This document shows, one piece after another, positions 52,252 through 60,389 of a stretch of 64,000 nt of DNA. The translations under genes and the position numbers were made by a program. A model generated the notes under the pieces. The model did not search any database. It worked only from the letters and a program-made list of their open reading frames with translations, and was not told where the DNA came from. Source of the DNA: JAQVSH01 sp964349835 (GTDB lineage: Bacteria > Bacteroidota > Bacteroidia > Bacteroidales > UBA4181); NCBI GenBank assembly GCA_964349835.1, contig CAYGID010000001.1, positions 89,028 to 153,027 of the forward strand. Direction: 5' to 3'. Numbering within the stretch: position 1 is the first letter of the stretch; each line of letters starts with the position of its first letter.

Positions 52252-54889
52252 TGGTGGGGGAGTTTTGGGGCGATTCGGGTACCAGAGGCAGATATTGCAG
52301 AGTAAACATCTCCATATAGTTCTCAAAATCGAGCCGGTTTGTAAGCCTTTGCAAATCGGATTCGTTTATCAGAAAGAGGAGCGTTTTTTGCGAAGCCACA
52401 TGGGCTGTGGAGAGCGGCGAAGAGAAAAAGCCACTATAGAAGCGAAACGCATCGATGGCCCTAACAGCCGGATAAATGAGTGCCATATAGGTACCCATGC
52501 GGCGTTGCAAGGGAATCATATCGGCCACCTCTTCAACCCCCATGGCATAGCTCACCAGGTCGAATTGCAACTGGTTCACCTCTTCGGGGGTATCTAATAA
52601 CCATACCAACGAGAGGTTAGCCCCCGGCTGATAACTATAGGTTCTCTCCTCAACTTTGGGCTGAGCTAAAGCCCCGGCCTCAACCTGATCGAGAATTTCG
52701 ATGGCATCGGAAATATCGTAGAGAATTTCGTTGGCACGGAAGGTAGTTGAGAGCCTCACCAGCTCCTCGCGCATGGAGGCGCGTCCCTGAATACCCCCAA
52801 TCGACAACGCTCTGATGAACATGAGCCTGGGGAGCAAATCGCTCTCGGGGAAGCGGGCGGCCATTTGGTCGGCCCTGCTTACGGCCGCTTCAAAATCGTT
52901 GGCCTTCCACAGTCCGAAAACCTCCTCAAAACCACTGGCAGCCTCCTCTTTCGCTTGTTGCTGTTGCTCCACAAAAGCCGGATCGGTAAGGGTTCTTGCC
53001 ACCAGCGATTCGGGATAGGAGGCCACAATACGTGAAGCGTACTGCGCAGCCACTTCGGGTCGACTCTCCGATGCGCTCTTCATGAGCTGGTACCATACAT
53101 TGAGCTCATTCTCGTTCCCGGGAAAGCGCTCGTTCATCAGCGTCAACAGAGAATCGGCCGAGTGCGAGTCGTTGAGACGCTGCCGCAACAAGAATGCAGC
53201 TTCGTAATAAAGGCGGGCCCGCTTGGTAATGGAGAGCTGCCGCAGCGAGTCGTTCATGGGAGGAGCCTCTAACACCGCGGCCATTTCAGGCATCAGATCC
53301 GAGATGCCCGGCTGCGCTGCCCCAGGGGCGTCGGAGGGGGCAGCCGATATGGCTGAAGCAACTACCGAACGGTTTCTCAACCGCCAGTTGTCTTCGTTGG
53401 GACGTGTACCCCAAAGGGCATAAAAGTCGGAACGACCGCGACTCACCGCAATCTCGTTGAAAAAATACCACTCTCCCGGCGTTCCGGCGCTACCGGCGGA
53501 GACCACAGACTGCCGCCTCCGTCGGGCACCAGCAGCCAGTGAATCGTTTGCGGCCGCTGCTGCAGCCCGTGCGGCGGCATAACCGGCCATCCGAGCCTCC
53601 CTTTCGGCGGGAGGCAGCTCTGCCCACACCGCCAGACTATCTTCGCGCCCAATATCCGACAACAAACGGGCAAGCTCTTTGTAGGTTTCGGCCTCCAACC
53701 GCGCTTCTAGGAAACCGGAATGGTTCTCGTTAAGCGAAACCACAGCAGTGTCGTAGTAAGCAGCCGCCTTCAGAAACTGCTTCCGTGCGGCATAGATAGA
53801 AGCCAGCTGGAGGCAACTTCTCCCCTTTTGGGCTCGATTCACGGTACTCGATTCTGACGATCTCTGCAGATCTCTTTCGTAAGCCGTTGAATCGCCCATA
53901 CGCAGGTCGAGACGGGCAAGTGCATAGTATATCTGATCGCGATAATCTGGATTTCTGGCGTCCGAAAGCATAGTCTCAAGATCGGAACGAACCGCCGAAA
54001 GACTGTCTCCGGTTGGGGTTCCTGCAGCTACTCCCAGCCAGGCATTCAGCTCCAGCTGGTAATCGGTGGCTCCCGAAGCCACCTTCCGATAGAGCGAAAC
54101 CGCCTCCTCACGCTTTCCTGCACGTTCGTAAAGTTGCGCCTGAATAAAACGGAGTCGCATCCGACGCGATGCCTTCGCCTCCTTGATCAGGGCTTCGCCG
54201 AGTCGTGTGGCAGCCTCTTCCCAATTATTTCGCCTAATCTGGAGGTCTGCCTCAACCAGAGCAAAATCTTTAAGAAGGTATTTGGGAAAGAGCAGATCTT
54301 TTCGGAGGTCGGAGGCCAGAGTCGCGGCCTCCGAATAGCTGCCCTGTGCAGTCATGGCACGGATCTGCCAGATTTTTCCAGGGTAGTAGGAGTCGGTGCC
54401 TTTTGAGGTACGCACCAGCAACGAGAAGGTTTCGGAAGCCGTAGCGTAATCTCGTTTGGCAAACTGTGCCTTTCCCATAAGGAGACGACAGTTGTCGATG
54501 GCGGCGTTGAATTCGGCCTGATTATAAAAATCTTGCTGAGCCAGGCTCTTGGGCTTCATCCGGGGTTTCGAACCGATAGAATGCTTCCGGATAGCTGTTT
54601 GTAACTTCTGGATAGCCACATCCATCTCTTTCTGGAGCGAGGAGAGGGTGCTGGCCGGCGGTTCCGGGAAAATGGGGAGAATCTCGCCAAAGTCGTCGGC
54701 ATTCTCGGTATCGAGTTTTGCCACTCCTCCCCTATAGGCCTCACTGGCATTGTAGAAGAGGTTATAGCGGGTGGTAAAAGCGTGGTAAAGCCTCGACTCG
54801 AGGGTATTGCCCGTAACCGAACAGGCTATGGTGCCGACTGTCAGGCCGGAGGCAAATAGTATCTGTGCAAGAACTCTCTTCCCCCTCAT
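52229..54889 (-). CDS. porW: PorW/SprE-type TPR lipoprotein
   Basis: A lipobox (TIAC, Cys23) predicts lipidation of this 886-residue protein. The mature start SVTGNTLESRLYHAFTTRYN and the nearby YNLFYNASEAYRGG match the PorW/SprE family, a periplasmic lipoprotein needed for type IX secretion and gliding. TPR-like helical repeats follow to about residue 420. Then comes an Ala/Arg-rich low-complexity stretch (about residues 440-470) and a second helical region with the GEWYFFNEIAVSRGRSDF segment of the family. It ends with 23 bases overlapping porX. The first Met could also be two codons earlier (54895). Confidence 0.85.
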   Translation of the reverse strand: MRGKRVLAQILFASGLTVGTIACSVTGNTLESRLYHAFTTRYNLFYNASEAYRGGVAKLDTENADDFGEILPIFPEPPASTLSSLQKEMDVAIQKLQTAIRKHSIGSKPRMKPKSLAQQDFYNQAEFNAAIDNCRLLMGKAQFAKRDYATASETFSLLVRTSKGTDSYYPGKIWQIRAMTAQGSYSEAATLASDLRKDLLFPKYLLKDFALVEADLQIRRNNWEEAATRLGEALIKEAKASRRMRLRFIQAQLYERAGKREEAVSLYRKVASGATDYQLELNAWLGVAAGTPTGDSLSAVRSDLETMLSDARNPDYRDQIYYALARLDLRMGDSTAYERDLQRSSESSTVNRAQKGRSCLQLASIYAARKQFLKAAAYYDTAVVSLNENHSGFLEARLEAETYKELARLLSDIGREDSLAVWAELPPAEREARMAGYAAARAAAAAANDSLAAGARRRRQSVVSAGSAGTPGEWYFFNEIAVSRGRSDFYALWGTRPNEDNWRLRNRSVVASAISAAPSDAPGAAQPGISDLMPEMAAVLEAPPMNDSLRQLSITKRARLYYEAAFLLRQRLNDSHSADSLLTLMNERFPGNENELNVWYQLMKSASESRPEVAAQYASRIVASYPESLVARTLTDPAFVEQQQQAKEEAASGFEEVFGLWKANDFEAAVSRADQMAARFPESDLLPRLMFIRALSIGGIQGRASMREELVRLSTTFRANEILYDISDAIEILDQVEAGALAQPKVEERTYSYQPGANLSLVWLLDTPEEVNQLQFDLVSYAMGVEEVADMIPLQRRMGTYMALIYPAVRAIDAFRFYSGFFSSPLSTAHVASQKTLLFLINESDLQRLTNRLDFENYMEMFTLQYLPLVPESPQNSPTNDTESSE

Positions 54890-54909
54890 AACCACAATGC
54901 GTGAGCGGT

Positions 54910-56013
54910 TTAGTGCGAATGTTTATCCATAGTAACCCGGCGTGTGGGTTCGGCGGCGGCATTCCTTGCCTCCACCCGGCCTACCACCTCAGCGGCCAGT
55001 TGACGAAAAGCCTTGCCTGCGGGATGATTCTCGTTGAGTGCGATGGGCACACCCGAATCGCCGCTCTCGCAGATAGACCCCACAATGGGAATTTGCCCCA
55101 ACAAAGCCAACTGCTCTTTTTCGGCCAGGGTCTTACACCCTTCGCGTCCAAAGAGATAGTACCTTTTTTCTGGCGCGTCTTCGGGCGTAAACCAGGCCAT
55201 ATTCTCCACAAGACCTAAGATGGGCACATTAATCTTTTCGCTTCTGAACATGTTGATGCCCTTTACGGCGTCAACAAGCGCCACCTCCTGAGGAGTACTC
55301 ACTATGACAGCCCCGGTAACGGGAAGTTCCTGCACCATGGTAAGATGCACATCGCCGGTTCCGGGAGGAAGATCGAGCAGCAAAAAGTCGAGTTCGCCCC
55401 AATCGGCTTGCTGGAAGAGCTGTTTAAGAGCAGCGGTAGCCATCGGGCCCCTCCATACCACCGCATCCTCGGGTTTCACGAAGAAACCCACCGACAACAG
55501 CTTAACATTGTATTTCTCAATCGGAATAATCAGATGCCGTCCATCGACTTCGCGACTCATCGGCTTCTCGGCTTCTGCCCCAAACATTTTGGGCACCGAC
55601 GGGCCATACACATCGGCGTCGATGAGCCCCACCCGGTAACCCTGTAGAGCAAGTGCAACGGCCAGATTGGCGGCAACTGTCGATTTTCCAACCCCCCCCT
55701 TACCCGAGGCGATGGCAATGATGTTGCGGGCCAGGGGCAGCGGAGCTTCTTTCAGTTCGGGAGCCTCGAGCGACTCGACCCGGATATCGACCTCAATATT
55801 GGGATCGACATAATACTTGAGTGCCTTCTCAGAGCCCTTCCGAACCGACATCATAGTAGGATCGTTCCATTTGCGGAAGGTGAGCACAAAAGCCACCGCT
55901 CCATCGGAGATGCGCAGATCGCTTACCATATTGAGAGTAACAATATCCTTGCCCTCGGCAGGATGGCGAACATGCTTCAGCGCAGAGAAAATTTGTTCGG
56001 CTGTATATTTCAT
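54910..56013 (-). CDS. mrp: Mrp/ApbC-family iron-sulfur cluster carrier ATPase
   Basis: This 367-residue protein has an N-terminal DUF59/MIP18 domain (residues 1 to about 90) and a P-loop ATPase with GKGGVGKSTVAANLA, DADVYGPSVPKMFG, DLPPGTGDVHLTM and a late VENMAWF. Such proteins bind and deliver Fe-S clusters. The CPHCG-type cluster site of many relatives is absent here (APEKRYYLFGREGCK), as in other Bacteroidales members. The ATG at 56013 (MKYTAEQIF) was chosen; 14 extra residues upstream have no family similarity. A -7 box lies 49 bases upstream. porW starts 20 bases downstream. Confidence 0.92.
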   Translation of the reverse strand: MKYTAEQIFSALKHVRHPAEGKDIVTLNMVSDLRISDGAVAFVLTFRKWNDPTMMSVRKGSEKALKYYVDPNIEVDIRVESLEAPELKEAPLPLARNIIAIASGKGGVGKSTVAANLAVALALQGYRVGLIDADVYGPSVPKMFGAEAEKPMSREVDGRHLIIPIEKYNVKLLSVGFFVKPEDAVVWRGPMATAALKQLFQQADWGELDFLLLDLPPGTGDVHLTMVQELPVTGAVIVSTPQEVALVDAVKGINMFRSEKINVPILGLVENMAWFTPEDAPEKRYYLFGREGCKTLAEKEQLALLGQIPIVGSICESGDSGVPIALNENHPAGKAFRQLAAEVVGRVEARNAAAEPTRRVTMDKHSH

Positions 56014-56061
56014 GGCAAAGTGGTGTAGTAATCGGTTGCGGGTTTTGCACCGCACGAACTA

Positions 56062-56069
56062 CAAAAATA
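56062..56069 (-). promoter_or_regulatory. -7 box upstream of mrp
   Basis: The minus strand reads TATTTTTG, matching TAnnTTTG, 49 bases before the mrp ATG. It lies back to back with the coaX box on the other strand. A TTG-rich stretch (TTGTTTTTG) lies closer than 19 bases upstream. Confidence 0.45.
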
Positions 56070-56100
56070 GGCAAAAACAACTACAGTCACGAAAAAAACG

Positions 56101-56108
56101 TAAATTTG
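56101..56108 (+). promoter_or_regulatory. -7 box upstream of coaX
   Basis: TAAATTTG matches TAnnTTTG and ends 20 bases before the coaX ATG at 56129. No -33 TTTG is evident. Confidence 0.45.
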
Positions 56109-56128
56109 CCTCTCTCAGAAGGGTGTGC

Positions 56129-56863
56129 ATGACAGATTTATGTGTCGATATAGGTAATTCACGAACAAAGTTGGGTTTTTTCGAAGAGGGGCACCTGCGC
56201 GAGCATTACACCTTTTTGTCCGACCACGCCGACGCCGTTACCGGGCTGCTCGATTCAGCAGGCCCCTTTTCGCGCTGTATGGTTTCGAGCGTGGGAGCCG
56301 CTGAAAACCGGCTCGTAGAAGACCTAAAGGCTCGCTCACAACTCTATCTGGAGTTACATAGTGACACTCCCCTCCCCTTCGCCAACAGTTATGCCACCCC
56401 CGAAACGTTGGGAAAAGACAGGCTTTGTGCCGCTTCGGGAGCCCATTACCTTCACGGCGGCAGACCCTTGTTGATTCTTGATGCGGGTACCGCCCTAACT
56501 ATCGACCTCACTTCGGCTGAGGGCACTTTTCTGGGAGGGATTATCTCTCCGGGGCTAAGAATGCGTGCGCAGGCATTGCATCAATACACCCGTCGGCTTC
56601 CTCTTGCCACGCTCACCGATTGTCCCGAGTTCCCCCCGGTAACCACCGCCGATGCCTTGAATGCGGGCATCATCAACGGTATTATCTTCGAAACCGAGGG
56701 TCATATCCGGCGTTGTCTCGGGCGGTTTGCCGATTTACAGGTGGTTGCCACCGGTGGCGACCTAAACCTCTTTGAGAAATTCCTAAATTATCACATCTTT
56801 GCAGAACCGCACTTGGTGTTATACGGCCTCTACCGAATACTCATATACAATGCAAAATTATAA
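56129..56863 (+). CDS. coaX: Type III pantothenate kinase
   Basis: CoaX phosphorylates pantothenate in coenzyme A synthesis. The 244-residue ASKHA-fold enzyme begins CVDIGNSRTKLGFF, followed by TLGKDRLCAA, LILDAGTALTIDL and GGIISPGLRMRAQALH, the family signatures. The ATG at 56129 was preferred; an open frame continues upstream to 55817 but antisense to mrp. It overlaps the next gene by 14 bases. Confidence 0.94.
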   Translation: MTDLCVDIGNSRTKLGFFEEGHLREHYTFLSDHADAVTGLLDSAGPFSRCMVSSVGAAENRLVEDLKARSQLYLELHSDTPLPFANSYATPETLGKDRLCAASGAHYLHGGRPLLILDAGTALTIDLTSAEGTFLGGIISPGLRMRAQALHQYTRRLPLATLTDCPEFPPVTTADALNAGIINGIIFETEGHIRRCLGRFADLQVVATGGDLNLFEKFLNYHIFAEPHLVLYGLYRILIYNAKL

Positions 56864-58127
56864 ACTGCTTTTCCCGGCTCTTTTCATGGTTTGTTGTTCT
56901 CTGCTCCCCCTCAAGGGGCAGAATCATACGCAGTCGCCCTACTCCCGTTTCGGAATCGGAGAGTTGGCGCCGGAATCGTTCGGCATGCAGTTAGGAATGG
57001 GCAATCTCGGCATTGGTTTTCGCCAGAACAACACACCCTCGCTAATGAACCCGGCCTCTTACACGGCGCAGGATAGTGTTTCGTTCATTCTCCATTTCGG
57101 GGGCTCTTCGCGATACTCGCGTTTTAGTTCGAACTCGCTCACCGAAAAAGATTGGACAGTGAATCTGAATCACATCGTCTTCAGTTTTCCAATCATTAGT
57201 AAACGGTGGTATTCGGTTTTGGGACTCACACCCTACAGTTCTACAGGCTATAATCTGATTCAATACGGCCAACCCGATCCCGACCTGGGCACAACCGTTG
57301 ACTACCGAAATGAAGGAAACGGGGGGCTGAACCGTTTGGTCTGGGGTCATGGTGTTCAGTATGGTAATCTCTCTGTGGGGGTAAACCTCTCTTGGCTCTT
57401 TGGAACCATTTCTCACAAAAACAGCACCTCTTTCCCCTTCGATGCCAATACCCTGTCTATTATCTCGACCCGCGAACTGCTTACCAAAGGGTTTCATTTC
57501 CAGGCGGGAGCACAGTACAGCCACAGTTGGGGCGATGGCAACCGTCTCACGGGCGGTCTTACCTACGAAGCAGCGAACAAACTGAGTGTAAAGGAGACAA
57601 TGCTTAATACCTTTATTAACTCTCAAGGGTATCACGACACGATCTCCTATTTCAAAGACCGTAAGCAATCAATCCGCCTTCCTCAGGCTGTAGGCATCGG
57701 GATATTCTTTAACCATAAGGATCAATGGCTCGCAGGAATCGATTATTCTTACCGGAGTTGGTCGGATGCCGATTTTTTCTTTAGCAACGACACCCTTTCG
57801 AACGCTGGCAAAATCAGTTTTGGCGCGCAATTTGTACCTATTGGACAGAGAAGCGTGAGAAGTCGGTACTACCAACGGGTAGCCTATCGATTTGGAGCGT
57901 ATCTTTCTGATTCTTATTTTACTGTACGAGGAGAGAAACCCAATAATGTGGGGGTGACTGCCGGTTTGGGATTGCCTTTCCGGCAAGACAGGTCGATGTT
58001 CAATATTTCCTACTCGTTCGAGACGAGAGGAACAAAAAACAAGAATTTGGTGCGAGAAAACCTGCATATTGTGAGCATTAGCTTATCTTTATACGACTTT
58101 TGGTTTCTCAAACGGAAATGGGATTAA
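56850..58127 (+). CDS. Outer-membrane beta-barrel protein
   Basis: The 425-residue protein starts with a signal peptide (MQNYKLLFPALFMVCCSLLPLKGQ). The body alternates short hydrophobic/aromatic strands and turns (YSRFGIGELAPES, SVSFILHFGGSSRYS, FSFPIISKRWYSVLG), and includes LMNPASYTAQDS, the NPA-type motif seen in FadL/PorV-like barrels. The C-terminal strand ends with aromatic residues (SLYDFWFL). It is probably an outer-membrane protein of unknown substrate. Its start lies within the end of coaX, and a TPR protein follows after 51 bases. Confidence 0.78.
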   Translation: MQNYKLLFPALFMVCCSLLPLKGQNHTQSPYSRFGIGELAPESFGMQLGMGNLGIGFRQNNTPSLMNPASYTAQDSVSFILHFGGSSRYSRFSSNSLTEKDWTVNLNHIVFSFPIISKRWYSVLGLTPYSSTGYNLIQYGQPDPDLGTTVDYRNEGNGGLNRLVWGHGVQYGNLSVGVNLSWLFGTISHKNSTSFPFDANTLSIISTRELLTKGFHFQAGAQYSHSWGDGNRLTGGLTYEAANKLSVKETMLNTFINSQGYHDTISYFKDRKQSIRLPQAVGIGIFFNHKDQWLAGIDYSYRSWSDADFFFSNDTLSNAGKISFGAQFVPIGQRSVRSRYYQRVAYRFGAYLSDSYFTVRGEKPNNVGVTAGLGLPFRQDRSMFNISYSFETRGTKNKNLVRENLHIVSISLSLYDFWFLKRKWD

Positions 58128-58178
58128 CCTTTTGTGTTGCGTTTCATGAATTTACAAATTGATAAAAATTAGAAAGCA

Positions 58179-59558
58179 ATGAAAAAAACGGGATTTTTCT
58201 TCTTGGTGCTGGTGGCAGTATCATGCGCTTTTCTCCCCGTTTCCGGCCAAACCGGCCGGGCAAGCGGAACGAAATTCGGCATTGGCCAAGACAGCATTAA
58301 CTGCCTGATGAACAACCAACTATACAGAGGTAATTTCAGGAGTAATAATTTCGCGGCTGCCCTTCCTTACTGGCGAAAGGCGTTTGAAGCCTGCCCCTTT
58401 TCGAGCAAATTCCTTGTTGTTGATGGAGCTACGATGTATATGCAGTTGCTGATGTCGGAAAAAGACACCGAAAAAAAGGCTGCCTTCATCGATACGTTGC
58501 TTACCATCTACAAAACCCGGCTGGAGTTTTATCCCCAAGATGAACTCAGAGTAGCACAGTATATCGGAATGGATCTCTTCCGCCACCATCCGCGCAGAGA
58601 TGACCCGCGTATCCGTATGCAAATCCGGAACAACCTGGATCGTTATCTCCGCGAGGAGGGACCCAAGGGCGAACCCGAAGAGATTTCGGCCTACTTTTCG
58701 ACGCTGATTGAGCAGTTTAAAGCAGGTGAGGTTGAGGCCGATGAGGTGTTTTCCTCATACGACAGGGTCAGGATGTGGGTCGAAAGAAAATTGGCAGAGA
58801 ACCCCGACAACGCAGATCTTCCCGCCTTAAAGGCGCAGATCAATGCCCTTTTTATTTCGTGCGGGGTTGCCGACTGTGCCAATATCATCAGAATATTCAA
58901 ACCACAGTTCGAAGCGAATCCTGAAAATGTTGAGCTGCTCAAGCGAATACAGACACTGCTCATCAAGAACAACTGTATCGAAAGCGATGATGTAGCTGCC
59001 GCCCTCTTCGAAAAGGTGACCGAAAAACTGATTCAACAGGAGCCCTCAGCACAGGCTTCGTACGGTATGGCAAAACTGTTTCTCCGGAAGCAGGATTACC
59101 CAAAAGCTCTTGAATACCTACAGATTGCCATCGACACCGATACGGTTACCGACAACAAGGCCGATTATTACTATCAGATGGCTCTGATTCAGCAGAATCA
59201 GCTCTCGAAACCGCTGGAAGCCCTCAAATTAGCCCGACTTGCCAGCAATGCGCGCAGCAACTGGGGCGACCCCTACCTGCTCGTTGGCACTATCTACGCA
59301 CAAGGAGCCAAAAATCTCTTCGCCGGAGAGTCGGCCGAGGCTAAATTTAAGACAAGGGCCGTATATTGGGCTGCTGTCGACAAATTCATCAAAGCCAAGA
59401 GTGTCGATAGCAACTGTGCCGAGAAGGCCAATGAGTTAATCGGAATCTATTCCAAACAGTTCCCCTCGAGCGAAGATGGTTTCTTCTTTCAGGTAAAAGA
59501 GGGTGATGCCTATACGATTGGCGGCTGGATTAACGAAACCACCCGGGCCAGATACTAA
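58179..59558 (+). CDS. Secreted TPR protein
   Basis: This 459-residue protein has a signal peptide (MKKTGFFFLVLVAVSCAFLPVSGQ) and TPR-like helical repeats (QLYRGNFRSNNFAAALPYWRKAFEACP; PKALEYLQIAIDTDTV; KPLEALKLARLAS). It should be periplasmic. Function is unknown; its position between an outer-membrane barrel gene and lptC suggests a role in envelope assembly. The C-terminus ends GGWINETTRARY. It ends 31 bases before the lptC start. Confidence 0.85.
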   Translation: MKKTGFFFLVLVAVSCAFLPVSGQTGRASGTKFGIGQDSINCLMNNQLYRGNFRSNNFAAALPYWRKAFEACPFSSKFLVVDGATMYMQLLMSEKDTEKKAAFIDTLLTIYKTRLEFYPQDELRVAQYIGMDLFRHHPRRDDPRIRMQIRNNLDRYLREEGPKGEPEEISAYFSTLIEQFKAGEVEADEVFSSYDRVRMWVERKLAENPDNADLPALKAQINALFISCGVADCANIIRIFKPQFEANPENVELLKRIQTLLIKNNCIESDDVAAALFEKVTEKLIQQEPSAQASYGMAKLFLRKQDYPKALEYLQIAIDTDTVTDNKADYYYQMALIQQNQLSKPLEALKLARLASNARSNWGDPYLLVGTIYAQGAKNLFAGESAEAKFKTRAVYWAAVDKFIKAKSVDSNCAEKANELIGIYSKQFPSSEDGFFFQVKEGDAYTIGGWINETTRARY

Positions 59559-59581
59559 TTTGAGATTTATCCGCGTTTTTT

Positions 59582-59670
59582 ATTCTGACATGCCGAAGCC
59601 CAATCTCCTTTTCATTACCCGGCCTTTGCTGGTTGTGGTAATGATTGTTGCGGCTTCGGCATGTCAGAAT
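59582..59670. repeat. Perfect 19-bp inverted repeat spanning the lptC start
   Basis: The arm ATTCTGACATGCCGAAGCC (59582-59600) contains the lptC ATG (59590-59592). Its exact reverse complement lies at 59652-59670, within the codons for the lptC lipobox (ASACQN). The loop is 51 bases. In mRNA the arms could form a 19-bp helix that hides the start codon. Confidence 0.85.
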
Positions 59671-60321
59671 GATATGCAGGCCATACTGAAGCTGCAGAAC
59701 GAAAAAAAAGAGCCTCTGCTCACCACCCGAAATCTGGATATGATCTATTCCGATTCGGGAAAACTCGAAGCGAGGGTCAGGGCGCCCCTCATGCTTAGCT
59801 TTTCGGAAGAGGAGAGCCCCTACACTGAATTTCCGGAGGGCATTCACGTGGAGGTCTATGAACAGGATACGTTGGTGAAAGGAGAGATAACAGCCAAATA
59901 TGCCATTTATCACGAGAAACAGAAGTTGTGGGAAGGACGTGGCGACGTGGTCGGCATAAATAAAATGGGCGATCGGATCAATACCGAACAGCTCTTCTGG
60001 GACGAACAGAATCAAAAAATATATACCCATAAGGTTGCCCGCATCACCAAGGTGAACAAGGGGGTTATCATTGGCGAGAACGGGCTTGAATCGTACCTTG
60101 AGGAGGGCGATTTTACCCTCTTTTCGCTTTATAACAGCAAGGGCGATATCGCAGCAAAGATGTCGGCTATGGCAAGAGGAGGGTCCGACTCACTACAAAC
60201 GCCACCCGACACTTTGAGGGCCACCGAACCCGAACCCGAATCGGTACCCGCGCTGCCTCCACCCCAAAGGTCGGGATACCGCCGGTTGGGTTCGCCCGAT
60301 ACAACAGCCATTCCCCGGTAA
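59590..60321 (+). CDS. lptC: LptC-type LPS export lipoprotein
   Basis: LptC passes lipopolysaccharide from the LptBFG transporter to LptA across the periplasm. This 243-residue protein has a hydrophobic N-terminus with a lipobox (ASAC, Cys25), so unlike E. coli LptC it should be lipidated. The LptC/OstA fold is seen in DMIYSDSGKLEARVRAP, YTEFPEGIHVEVYEQDTLVKGEITAKYAIYHEKQKLWEGRGDVVGIN, and DEQNQKIYTH. The C-terminus is Pro/Glu-rich. The ATG at 59590 was chosen because an upstream ATG at 59503 would put 29 residues before the signal peptide. The start lies in a long inverted repeat. Confidence 0.9.
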   Translation: MPKPNLLFITRPLLVVVMIVAASACQNDMQAILKLQNEKKEPLLTTRNLDMIYSDSGKLEARVRAPLMLSFSEEESPYTEFPEGIHVEVYEQDTLVKGEITAKYAIYHEKQKLWEGRGDVVGINKMGDRINTEQLFWDEQNQKIYTHKVARITKVNKGVIIGENGLESYLEEGDFTLFSLYNSKGDIAAKMSAMARGGSDSLQTPPDTLRATEPEPESVPALPPPQRSGYRRLGSPDTTAIPR

Positions 60322-60389
60322 GGCTAAACAATTTTGTACAGCCGTTGTTGTTGTAGCAGGACGTATTGAATCAATTACTCAGAGAAAGA

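Noticed and set aside
55817..56128. An upstream extension of coaX.
   Set aside because: It runs antisense to mrp and the pantothenate kinase fold begins at the ATG at 56129, which follows a -7 box.
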